From NCBI RefSeq assembly GCF_900142665.1, contig NZ_FRBR01000012.1, forward strand, positions 62,001 through 126,000: 64,000 nt of DNA. Reading direction: 5' to 3'. The notes under the pieces are model-generated. The model worked only from the letters and a program-made list of their open reading frames with translations, did no database searches and was not told the DNA's origin. Each line of letters opens with the position of its first letter. Position 1 is the first letter of the stretch. Positions 25,943-34,067 of the stretch are shown here, piece after piece. The DNA comes from Roseovarius pacificus (GTDB lineage Bacteria; Pseudomonadota; Alphaproteobacteria; Rhodobacterales; Rhodobacteraceae). Both the position numbers and the translations under genes were made by a program.

Positions 25943-28942
25943 CTATGCCGCCCGACCAGCCCCGCGCACCGCCCGCTGGAACATCAGCCCCATGAGCATG
26001 TCCCTCGCCTCCTGGTCCCGCATGAAGGCATTGCGCATCGCGTTGTCGCGCTGGAACGCTTGGATCGCCCGGCGCATGAACTCCGCATCGAACCGCGGAC
26101 GGACGTCACGCGGGTCGTTGTTCCGCAGCATCTCCGCCCAGACGTCATCGTCGAGGATGTCGTTGTTGACTGCCTCGAAGCGGATGTAGTCCTCCTCGGA
26201 GAACTCGGTGCCGTGGCGCGCGTTGAAGGAGGTGATGATCTCCGTGAGGGTCTTCGACTCCTCCTCGGTGTAGGGATTGGCGCCGAACCGGTCGATCGGA
26301 CTCAGGGCCTGATTGTCGTCCTTGCCGAGAGAAGCGTCCTGTTCGTCGCCTTCCTTCTGGAGGCGGAAGGCAGCCATCTCGAGCATGTCGTCTGTGACAT
26401 CCTCACCCTGAGGCGCTTGGCGGGACGGGAGGATCCGCTTCAACCAGGTCCCGTAGATATGCAGCTTCTCGAGATCCGTGTCCCCAAGGTCCACCACCTG
26501 GGCGATGAAGGAATAGAACCGCAGGAAGGATGCGAGGACCTGGCGGAACTCTTCCTGGTCATTCTCGTTCAGGTTCTCGTTGAAACGGGTCACAGCCTGA
26601 CGGACGATGCCTTCAAGGATCGGGCGCTCATCCGTACGCTTGCTGGCCTGGAGGAAGCGGGTGACGAAGCGGTCGATCTCGGCCGCATCAAGAACTCCGA
26701 AGGCCTTCAGGCGGGCTTCCAGGTTGTAGACCTGGTTCGGATCCGAGATGTCTTCCAGCTGGGTGACGTTGTAATACGGCTTGAAGGCGTCCCGGATCTC
26801 TTCGACCGTGTTGCGGAAGTCGAGAATGTAGGTGCGCTCCTTGCTGGGGTAGATGCGGTTCAGGCGCGCCAGGGTCTGAACGGCCTGCAGTCCGCTCAGC
26901 CGGCGGTCGATGTACATGGCCACGAGCTTGGGCTGGTCGAAACCGGTCTGGTATTTCTCCGCGACCACGAGCACGTTGTAGGTCTGGCCATCGAACTGCC
27001 GCGGCAGCTCCGTCTCGGCAAAGCCATTGATCCCCGGCTCGGTATAGGTCTGACCATCGATCGTGATCTCTCCCGAGAAAGCTACCAGGGAGGTCACATC
27101 CGTGTAGCCGTTGTCGGTAATGTATTTCGTGATCGCCTGGTGTGTCTTGATCGCGTGCTCACGGCTCGAGGTCACCACCATGGCCTTGGCCTGACCGGAA
27201 AGCTCCGGCAGCGCGTGGCGGCGGAAGTGTTCGACGATCACCTCGGCCTTCTGAGCCATGGATGTCTCATGGAAGTCGATGAAACGCGCTACCTTGCGGG
27301 AAGACTTGCGTTCAAGAAGTTCCGGATCCTCGTCGATCGCCTTCTCGAGCTTCGCATAGGACTTGTAGGTCTGGTAGTTGCGCAGCACGTCCAGGATGAA
27401 GCCCTCCTCGACGGCTTGGCGCATCGAGTAGAGGTGGAACGGTTCCGGGCCGTTCTCTCCCACGCGGCCGAAGCGCTCCAGGGTGACGTTCTTCGGGGTC
27501 GCCGTGAAGGCGAGGTAGGAGAGATTGGCCTGGGGGCCGCGCAGGCGCTGCAGCTCCAGGAGGGCCTGCTCCGTGGCGTCGAATTCCTTCTCTTCCTCTG
27601 AAAGCTCGCCGTCAGCCAGGACGCGCGCCATGCTGTCGGCATGTTTGCCGGACTGGGAGCTGTGCGCCTCGTCGATGATGATCGCGAAACGCTTGTGGTT
27701 CTCGTTCTTCAGGACCGAGAGCTGGTCGGTCGAGAACTTGTGGATCGTCGAGATGATGATCTTGGCGCCATCCTCGATGGCCTTTTTCAACTGCCGTGAA
27801 GTGCCGTCGATCGGCTTCACATAGCCTTCCGTCTGCGCAAAGGACTTGATGGTCTGCTGAAGCTGGCGGTCCAGGACCACACGGTCGGTGACCACGATCA
27901 CTGTGTCGAAGATCGCCTGGTCAGCGTCGTCATGGAGTGTGGCCAGGTGGTGGGCAGCCCAGGCGATGGTGTTGGACTTGCCGGAGCCGGCGGAGTGCTG
28001 GAACAGATAGTTCTGACCGGCGCCGTTCGCCTTGGCATCCTGGATGAGCATGCGAACCGCATCCAGCTGCTGGAAGCGCGGCCAGATCGTCGTGCGCTTC
28101 ACTTGGCCGCCGGGCTGCTCGACCTCATCCACAAGGACGAAGCGATGCAGGATCCCGAGAAGGACTTCGCGCGAGAAGACAGCCTTCCGGGCCCCGATGT
28201 CCCGATAAAGATAGGCGATGCGGAACTCGTCCTCGACATCCGGGTTGCCGGCGCCGCCGTCACGGCCGCGGTTGAAGGGCAGGAAGCGGGTCTTGCCGTT
28301 GTTGAGCTGCGTCGTCATCGAGACGTTGTCCTGATCCAGAGCGAAATGCACCAGGGCGCCGCGCTTGAAGGTCAGGAGGGGCTCACCGTTCGGCGCGCGG
28401 TCCTTGCGGTACTGCTTCTCGGCCGTCTGGTAAGTCGACCCGGTCAGGGTGTTCTTCAGCTCCAGGGTGGCGAAGGGGATGCCGTTGACGAAGAGCACCA
28501 CGTCAATGGCGTTCTCGGAGCGCAGGGAGTAACGGACCTGCCGCATCACACCGAGGATATTGCTCTCGTAGGCCCGCAGGGTGGCCGGGTTCAGGCCGGA
28601 GGCGGGCTTGAAGGTGCAGAGCGTGATCTTGATGCCGGGCACGATGGTGATGCCCTGACGCAGCACCTCGAGGGTGCCCACGGACTTGAGGCGCGCCTCG
28701 ATCTGGCGGATTAGGGTCTCGCGCTCCTTGCCGGGATACTGGTCGCAGAGCTTCTTCCAGGCGTCGGGCTGCGTCGTAAGGACGTATTCCTCGATCATCT
28801 CGGGGTCGAGGGCGGTCTTGCGGTCGAAGGCCGTGTAGGGGCGTTCACGCCAGCCCTGGTGCGTGACCAGTTGGTCGACGAGATGGAGCTCGACGGCTTC
28901 TTCGGTGTGGAGCTTCTCGCGGGAAATGGCTGGGCTGGTCAT
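25943..28942 (-). CDS. hsdR: type I restriction enzyme, R (motor/nuclease) subunit
   Basis: A 999-residue subunit translocates DNA and cleaves unmodified DNA. The N-terminal nuclease core has Asp147 and Glu161-x-Lys163 (FATLELKN). The superfamily 2 motor has Walker A HSAGSGKSNTIAW (about residue 318), DEAH-type box IIIDEAHSSQSG (about 421-432) and motif III-like AFTATP. A C-terminal helical region binds the methylase. The start at 28942 follows GAGGAA by 5 bases. It forms one transcription unit with hsdM, hsdS, a small orf and a trailing nuclease gene, all on the minus strand. Confidence 0.95.
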   Translation of the reverse strand: MTSPAISREKLHTEEAVELHLVDQLVTHQGWRERPYTAFDRKTALDPEMIEEYVLTTQPDAWKKLCDQYPGKERETLIRQIEARLKSVGTLEVLRQGITIVPGIKITLCTFKPASGLNPATLRAYESNILGVMRQVRYSLRSENAIDVVLFVNGIPFATLELKNTLTGSTYQTAEKQYRKDRAPNGEPLLTFKRGALVHFALDQDNVSMTTQLNNGKTRFLPFNRGRDGGAGNPDVEDEFRIAYLYRDIGARKAVFSREVLLGILHRFVLVDEVEQPGGQVKRTTIWPRFQQLDAVRMLIQDAKANGAGQNYLFQHSAGSGKSNTIAWAAHHLATLHDDADQAIFDTVIVVTDRVVLDRQLQQTIKSFAQTEGYVKPIDGTSRQLKKAIEDGAKIIISTIHKFSTDQLSVLKNENHKRFAIIIDEAHSSQSGKHADSMARVLADGELSEEEKEFDATEQALLELQRLRGPQANLSYLAFTATPKNVTLERFGRVGENGPEPFHLYSMRQAVEEGFILDVLRNYQTYKSYAKLEKAIDEDPELLERKSSRKVARFIDFHETSMAQKAEVIVEHFRRHALPELSGQAKAMVVTSSREHAIKTHQAITKYITDNGYTDVTSLVAFSGEITIDGQTYTEPGINGFAETELPRQFDGQTYNVLVVAEKYQTGFDQPKLVAMYIDRRLSGLQAVQTLARLNRIYPSKERTYILDFRNTVEEIRDAFKPYYNVTQLEDISDPNQVYNLEARLKAFGVLDAAEIDRFVTRFLQASKRTDERPILEGIVRQAVTRFNENLNENDQEEFRQVLASFLRFYSFIAQVVDLGDTDLEKLHIYGTWLKRILPSRQAPQGEDVTDDMLEMAAFRLQKEGDEQDASLGKDDNQALSPIDRFGANPYTEEESKTLTEIITSFNARHGTEFSEEDYIRFEAVNNDILDDDVWAEMLRNNDPRDVRPRFDAEFMRRAIQAFQRDNAMRNAFMRDQEARDMLMGLMFQRAVRGAGRAA

Positions 28943-28961
28943 GGAATTTCCTCGGGCAACA

Positions 28962-29309
28962 TCAAAGTTGGGCTACGACCGCAGCAATGGTTGCCGTAGG
29001 CGTATTATTGTCGAATGAGTGGATTAAGCGGCCTCGAAGGGTTCGTTCCTTCAGATCGATTTTTCTTCCACCATAGTCATAGGTGAAAACATACCGATTT
29101 CCGGACAGAGTCACCCAACAGGTGCGGGCGAGGTTTCCATTCCTCTCGTAGACCTCGACGGTATCAGGGCTAAGGTTCAGCTTATTTCGGACCTCATCAG
29201 ACAACGGCTGGATGATCTGGGCCACCCATTGCGCATGATGGTGTGCCTCTTGAATGACCTTCGCGATGTAGGCATCGATATCGGCATCCGTGGAAAGGTT
29301 TCTGGCCAT
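28962..29309 (-). CDS. small hypothetical protein between hsdS and hsdR
   Basis: A 115-residue protein reads MARNLSTDADIDAYIAKVIQ followed by EAHHHAQWVAQIIQPLSDEV, with VEVYERNGNLARTCWVTLSG and RYVFTYDYGGRKIDL. It has a helical N terminus and a beta-rich C terminus. It starts 2 bases after the hsdS stop and ends 19 bases before hsdR, so it is in the hsd operon. No family is recognised. Small proteins in this position may regulate restriction or antagonise it, but nothing in the sequence shows this. Confidence 0.7.
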   Translation of the reverse strand: MARNLSTDADIDAYIAKVIQEAHHHAQWVAQIIQPLSDEVRNKLNLSPDTVEVYERNGNLARTCWVTLSGNRYVFTYDYGGRKIDLKERTLRGRLIHSFDNNTPTATIAAVVAQL

Positions 29310-29311
29310 GT

Positions 29312-30664
29312 TTACTGCATTTCCTTTTCAATCTGGTCAAGCGTGGCAGAAGTGGCGCTCGCCTTGCCGTAGCTGTCCACGTCGATTTGACCGGTGACAG
29401 CGGCGGTGATCAGGGCAGCGCGGTATTCGCGGAGGCGGTCGATGGACGTGCGTGTTGCCTTTGTGGTTTGCTTCATAAGGTTCAGTCTCGCGGTCAGATC
29501 AGAGAGGGTTGACTGCATTTCCTCGAACGGAGGAATAGCGACGGGAAAACGCTCGAGATTGGTCTTCGAGACGGAAGCCAGGTTCGTCGACTGGTTTGAG
29601 TGCAGGAAGAAGAAATCGCGGGCGTAACGGGCGTTGGTCGCCAGCGAAATCCATTCGGAAAAGCGTGTATCTTCAGGCCGCACAAAGAACACATGATTCT
29701 GCGTGATGCATGGAGCGAACGGGGCATTCCAGACGGCGCCACGCCCCAACTTGTCGTTGTCGCCGCCCTCGTTCATCAAAATGTCCCCGGCCTTCAGGGC
29801 ATAGCGCTTTCGCTCTTTTGCGGTCGCTTCGATCTCGGCCACGTCCGAAAGGTCCAGCCAGCCTGCCTGAACATTCGCCACCCGCAGATAGGGGGTCGAG
29901 ACAGTGGGCTCTGCGGCATCCAGCTTACGGCCCAAGGTGATGCCGCCGAAAGCGCGTGCAAGATGCTTCAGTCGCCAGACGGTCCAGCCTTCGGGCACCT
30001 GAGGAATGTACTTGTTGTTCGTATCGACGAGTTGCCGCCCTTGATCCAAGCCGACTGTGACAGCTCGGGAGATTGCCGAGAAGCGGGCGTCGGCAAGCAC
30101 CTCCACCAACCGCTCCTTCTTCGCGATCAGCTCATCAATCCGCGCAGTCTCGCGGTCGAGGAAGGCAGCGATCTGTTTTTGGGTGGGGAGATCGGGGCGG
30201 TAGATCCATTCATTCGGAAAATCAGAGAACTTAACAGATTGCCGAACTCCGCCACCGAGCGAATAGTAATACTTCGCCAGATCCAGTGCGAGCAGCGCGT
30301 ATGCCCAGAAGCGAGGCTCGTTGTCTCTGATAACTTCCAAGGCATCATATGCGGACGTAATGATGCCGCGCTCCTTCGCCAAACCTTGACGCAGGCTGCG
30401 TTTGTCGTTCTGCAAATCGGTGAGGCGCATGATGATGTCGCCAGCCTCGACGACCTGATATGTTTCGAAGCTCTCAGGGAGAAGGCCGCCGTCGGTGTCG
30501 ATGTCCTTGCGAATGATCCGGCCGTAGCTGAGAGACAGCAGATTGTCTTCGCGCATACCGGCATTCTTGTTGCCACGTCGAACCTTCAAGGTTTGGTGGA
30601 GCTTATCCAACTTCCACCCGCTCGGCATCGGGGCAGAGTGAACCCGCTCTTGTAGGGTCATCAT
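29312..30664 (-). CDS. hsdS: type I restriction enzyme, S (specificity) subunit
   Basis: A 450-residue subunit sets the DNA sequence recognised by the complex through two target-recognition domains. Each repeat has a conserved helical segment: LPTQKQIAAFLDRETARIDELIAKKERLVE after the first domain and the related LTARLNLMKQTTKATRTSIDRLREYRAALITAAVTGQID at the end. The start overlaps the hsdM stop (30661-30664). The recognition sequence cannot be read from the protein. Confidence 0.93.
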   Translation of the reverse strand: MMTLQERVHSAPMPSGWKLDKLHQTLKVRRGNKNAGMREDNLLSLSYGRIIRKDIDTDGGLLPESFETYQVVEAGDIIMRLTDLQNDKRSLRQGLAKERGIITSAYDALEVIRDNEPRFWAYALLALDLAKYYYSLGGGVRQSVKFSDFPNEWIYRPDLPTQKQIAAFLDRETARIDELIAKKERLVEVLADARFSAISRAVTVGLDQGRQLVDTNNKYIPQVPEGWTVWRLKHLARAFGGITLGRKLDAAEPTVSTPYLRVANVQAGWLDLSDVAEIEATAKERKRYALKAGDILMNEGGDNDKLGRGAVWNAPFAPCITQNHVFFVRPEDTRFSEWISLATNARYARDFFFLHSNQSTNLASVSKTNLERFPVAIPPFEEMQSTLSDLTARLNLMKQTTKATRTSIDRLREYRAALITAAVTGQIDVDSYGKASATSATLDQIEKEMQ

Positions 30665-32682
30665 GCCACCACCTCTTTCAGCAGTCCGGCAATCTCCGCT
30701 TCCAGCGTCTTCAGTTCCGCATCAATCTCCACCAGCCGCCCCGGCGGCACATACTGGTAGAAATACCGGTTGAAGTTGATCTCGTAGCCCACACGGCCGA
30801 CCTCACCATCGAGAGCATCCCGATGCGAGGTGTCCACCCAGGCATCCGGCACGAAAGGCTCGACTTCGCGGGCGAAGTAGTCCTGCCAGTCTTCCTTCAG
30901 CGGCACCAGTTCATGATCCCGAAGGCCGGTGTCGGGCACGGGGTTCCCGTCTTTGTCGAGTTCCGGGTCCGCATCCTCGTCACGTAGGGACATGGCGCTG
31001 ATAATCGCCTTCTTCAGGGGGGCTGCGAACTTAATGCCCATGCTGGCCGCGATAGTCTTCAGCCCCTTCTCGACACCCTTCGGAGAGGTGTCGTTCTCAC
31101 CGCCCAGGGCATCGTGAAGCAGGTCGATCATCTGTTCCTGTTCTTCCGGCTCGAGCTTCTGGAAGGGCTTCGTGGCTTTCAGGGCCGCGATGCCCTCCTC
31201 GGTGACCTCGAAGCGCAGACGCAGCGGGCGCTCCACCCGGATCTCGCGATATCCGAAGTCGGTGGTGTCGAAGATCTTGGAGACATCGCCGTAGCCAGCC
31301 GCCCCATTCAGGAACTCCTCATAGATCCGCACGATCTCGGCACGGGCGTCATCCCCGATGGCGCGACGCTTGGAGCCCAGAGACTTGCGCATGGACTGCC
31401 AGAACCGCTCGCCCGAGGCGTCGATCAACTGGACCTTGCCGCAGCGCTCTTCCGGCTTTCTGTTCGAGAGGATCCAGATGTAGGTCTGGATGCCCGTGTT
31501 GTAGAAGATGTCCGTCGGCAGGGCGATGATCGCCTCGACCAGGTCGTTCTCCAGCATCCAGCGACGGATCTCGCTTTCCCCAGATCCCGCGCCGCCGGTG
31601 AAGAGGGGCGAGCCGTTCATGACGATGCCGACACGGGAGCCTTTCTCGTCATCGCGCATCTTCTCGATCATGTGCTGCACGAAAAGCAGCTGACCATCGG
31701 AGATGCGGGGGAGGCCGGCGCCAAAACGTCCGTCGTAGCCGAGGTCCTCGGCTTCTTCCTTGATCGGCGCGGCGTATTTCTTCCAGTCCACGCCATAGGG
31801 CGGGTTGGAGAGCATGTAGTGGAAAGTCTCGCCCTTGTGCGCATCTTGGGTCAGCGTGTTGCCATAGGCGATGCGCGAGGCGTCATGCCCTTTGACCATC
31901 ATGTCGGATTTGCAGATCGCGAAAGACTCGCCGTTCAACTCCTGGCCGAAGAGGTCGACATTGAGCGCCGGGTTGAACTCTTTCATCGCTTCTTCCGCGA
32001 CAGAGAGCATGCCGCCGGTGCCACAGGCCGGGTCGTAGACGCGGCGGATGATCCCCTTGCCGGACAGAGCCTCGTCATCATTGGCCAGAAGCAGGTCGAC
32101 GAGAAGGCGGACCACCTCTCGCGGCGTGAAGTGCTCACCGGCGGTCTCGTTGGAGATTTCCGAGAAGCGGCGGATCAGCTCCTCGAAGAGGTACCCCATC
32201 TCGAGGTTGGAAACCTCGTCCGGGTGGATCGGCAGCTGGCAGAACCGGTCGAACACCATCCAGAGCGAGCCCTTTTCATCGAGGTCCTTCAGGATCTCGG
32301 TGAATTTGAACTTCTCGATGAAGATGTCGCGCACGTTCGGGCTGAAGCCGGTCAGGTAGTCCACCAGGTTGCTGCGCAGCTGCCCGGCGTCCTGCTGGCG
32401 CAGGGTGGAGAAGGTGAACTGGCTGGTGTTGTAGATCTGGCCGCCGGCGGCCGCGATCTCCGACAGGATGGTCATGCGCATCTGCTCGTCCATCTCGTCG
32501 GGAAGGCCGGATGCGGTTTCGAGGACGGCCTGTTTAGAACCTTCCAGGAGACAATCGAGGCGACGCAGGATCGTGAAGGGCAGGACGATCTTGCCGTATT
32601 CGGATTGCTTGAAGTCGCCGCGAAGCAGCTCCGCAATGGACCAGATGAACGACGCGTTGTTGTTAATGGTGTCCTGGCTCAA
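30661..32682 (-). CDS. hsdM: type I restriction enzyme, M (methyltransferase) subunit
   Basis: A 673-residue N6-adenine methyltransferase subunit contains the SAM-binding motif DPACGTGGMLS (about residue 216) and the catalytic NPPYGVDW motif (about residue 293). It starts LSQDTINNNASFIWSIAELL-style (M at 32682) with the helical N-terminal domain. It is longer than the usual ~500 residues because of an extended C-terminal region (LHDALGGENDTSPKGVEKGL onward) that probably contacts HsdS. It is the first gene of the hsd operon and overlaps hsdS. Confidence 0.94.
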   Translation of the reverse strand: MSQDTINNNASFIWSIAELLRGDFKQSEYGKIVLPFTILRRLDCLLEGSKQAVLETASGLPDEMDEQMRMTILSEIAAAGGQIYNTSQFTFSTLRQQDAGQLRSNLVDYLTGFSPNVRDIFIEKFKFTEILKDLDEKGSLWMVFDRFCQLPIHPDEVSNLEMGYLFEELIRRFSEISNETAGEHFTPREVVRLLVDLLLANDDEALSGKGIIRRVYDPACGTGGMLSVAEEAMKEFNPALNVDLFGQELNGESFAICKSDMMVKGHDASRIAYGNTLTQDAHKGETFHYMLSNPPYGVDWKKYAAPIKEEAEDLGYDGRFGAGLPRISDGQLLFVQHMIEKMRDDEKGSRVGIVMNGSPLFTGGAGSGESEIRRWMLENDLVEAIIALPTDIFYNTGIQTYIWILSNRKPEERCGKVQLIDASGERFWQSMRKSLGSKRRAIGDDARAEIVRIYEEFLNGAAGYGDVSKIFDTTDFGYREIRVERPLRLRFEVTEEGIAALKATKPFQKLEPEEQEQMIDLLHDALGGENDTSPKGVEKGLKTIAASMGIKFAAPLKKAIISAMSLRDEDADPELDKDGNPVPDTGLRDHELVPLKEDWQDYFAREVEPFVPDAWVDTSHRDALDGEVGRVGYEINFNRYFYQYVPPGRLVEIDAELKTLEAEIAGLLKEVVA

Positions 32683-32855
32683 AGCCGGTCTCCTGAATTG
32701 TCGAGATTTATTCCTATCTTGCCCGATAACGTATGGGGCAGAATTACGAATTGAAATCTCCGCTTCTCTGAAAATTGTGGATTGTCTCCGGGGCGAGGAG
32801 TGCGGCCAATGTTATCTGTCGTGAGAGAGGCTTTTTGTCGGGGGCTGGCATCAGC

Positions 32856-33437
32856 TTACTCTCCTGCGCGGAGGATACCGATCCGGCCCGGATGCTGAGC
32901 TTTGTCGTTCTCGCGCCATTGGAACCGCACCGTGACAGCCACTCGATGCTTGTCGGCAAGGCGTTTGATTTCTTTCCAGGCATCTTGCGCGGATTGCCCT
33001 TGGATGGAGATCCCTAGGTCGGGCAGAAACTTGTATCCTTCCGAGGCGTATTCGTATGGCTTAGAGGGGACTTGCAGTTCGTGGCTGAGGGCCGTCGCAT
33101 CCATCCCGGTCTTCTTCTTGGTCGAGGTGATGACCTCCAGCAGAACAGCTGACCAATTTGCTTTGGCTTGAGGCTGACCGTCTACCGACGCTTCCAACAT
33201 TCTCGTAAAGGAGAGGCCGGGCGCTGATCGGAACTCCAGTGCCCCTTCGGCAGAAGGCAAGTTTGGGCTGTCGCGGTGTGCCACCTCTTCCTGCACGTCA
33301 TCGCGTTCCAGGCCAAGAAGGTCCATTTTCTCTCGGACCAAGTAGTCAACAGTTTGAGAAGGCGTCTCTGTCCCCAGCCACGTGGCCACGGATTTGAGAT
33401 CTGCGAACGTCGCGTCGTTGATGCGTATCACGGGCAT
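32856..33437 (-). CDS. hypothetical protein with DNA-binding-like N terminus, upstream of hsdM
   Basis: A 193-residue protein begins MPVIRINDATFADLKSVATW, a strand then helix pattern resembling a ribbon-helix-helix or SeqA-type N terminus, followed by VDYLVREKMDLLGLERDDVQ. The C-terminal half (KPYEYASEGYKFLPDLGISI, DAWKEIKRLADKHRVAVTVR) is a separate alpha/beta domain. The ATG at 33437 is preceded by AGGAG at 9 bases. It lies 170 bases upstream of hsdM on the same strand and could be a controller of the restriction operon; this is inference from position and the N-terminal pattern. Confidence 0.65.
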   Translation of the reverse strand: MPVIRINDATFADLKSVATWLGTETPSQTVDYLVREKMDLLGLERDDVQEEVAHRDSPNLPSAEGALEFRSAPGLSFTRMLEASVDGQPQAKANWSAVLLEVITSTKKKTGMDATALSHELQVPSKPYEYASEGYKFLPDLGISIQGQSAQDAWKEIKRLADKHRVAVTVRFQWRENDKAQHPGRIGILRAGE

Positions 33438-33562
33438 CGTATGTGTCTCCTGAAGCCTCATCCATAAAATATGTAACATAAAAAATGAAGAGTGCAAGAG
33501 CCATTTCAGGACGCCACTGGCTGCAGAGGGGGAGCTTGGTGAGTGAGGGTTCAGTGGGGAGT

Positions 33563-33941
33563 TGTCACAAAGATCATCTCCGGCTGAATGTTCGTAAGGT
33601 ATTGTTTTTTAGAGTAATTCATGGAGGTCTGAGTTCTGGGCCGCGCACGCTGTGACACGGTAATCTATTAAAATCAGCCACTTACGAGATGTCACATGTC
33701 ACGCCAGGATGTGTATTACATGCGTACATGCGCGTGCGTACATGTGTGCGCGCGTACGTAAATACATATATATCTGTGACATGTGACATATACCTATATA
33801 ATGACACTTACTCATTGATTTTAAATGGAAAAATTGTGTCACAGTTTCTGTCACAAGCTGTCACAGATGTTCTGTCGTCGCCACTCGATCGGTGCAGGGT
33901 GCTGAAAATAAACAGTTTTCGAGAAATTGAGCTGTGTGACA
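33563..33941. repeat. cluster of TGTCACA/TGTGACA heptamers
   Basis: Copies of TGTCACA or its complement lie at 33563, 33651, 33690, 33775, 33782, 33837, 33849, 33859 and 33935, with a six-base match at 33698. Some are back to back (33775/33782) or spaced 10-12 bases (33837, 33849, 33859). The cluster lies in the 630-base gene-free stretch between the orf upstream of hsdM and the exonuclease-helicase gene. This arrangement is that of an operator or iteron array. The protein that binds it is unknown. Confidence 0.75.
33689..33789. promoter_or_regulatory. 13-bp inverted repeat around a Z-DNA-prone core
   Basis: ATGTCACATGTCA (33689-33701) and TGACATGTGACAT (33777-33789) are exact inverted repeats. 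Between them, 33717-33760 is 44 bases of unbroken purine-pyrimidine alternation made of CG, CA/TG and TA steps, including two copies of GCGTACATG (33722 and 33736), and 33762-33773 is a further alternating AT-rich run. Such sequence can flip to Z-DNA under supercoiling. An AT-rich stretch with promoter potential follows (33790-33840), upstream of the + strand helicase gene. Confidence 0.7.
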
Positions 33942-34067
33942 TCGCCCATCAGCATGCGGGAGGGGGTATCCATGCCGTCAGCAGGGCCGAGTGAGGTGCA
34001 GAACCCATCGTTGTCCTGCACCGCATAGGTCCTTGTTCTGCCCAATCTCTCCGGTAATTACTTTCTT

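Noticed and set aside
26060..27601. Long plus-strand open frame opposite hsdR
   Set aside because: It is a complement-strand shadow of a recognised hsdR, with Leu/Val/Glu/Arg bias.
31114..32754. Long plus-strand open frame opposite hsdM
   Set aside because: Shadow of hsdM; no motif and improbable composition.
33690..33865. CRISPR array
   Set aside because: The repeats are only 7 bases, irregularly spaced and in both orientations; there are no cas genes.
33689..33994. A possible 101-residue gene across the TGTCACA/Z-DNA region
   Set aside because: The translated sequence simply reflects the repeats (alternating Cys/Val/Arg/Tyr) and no ribosome site is present.
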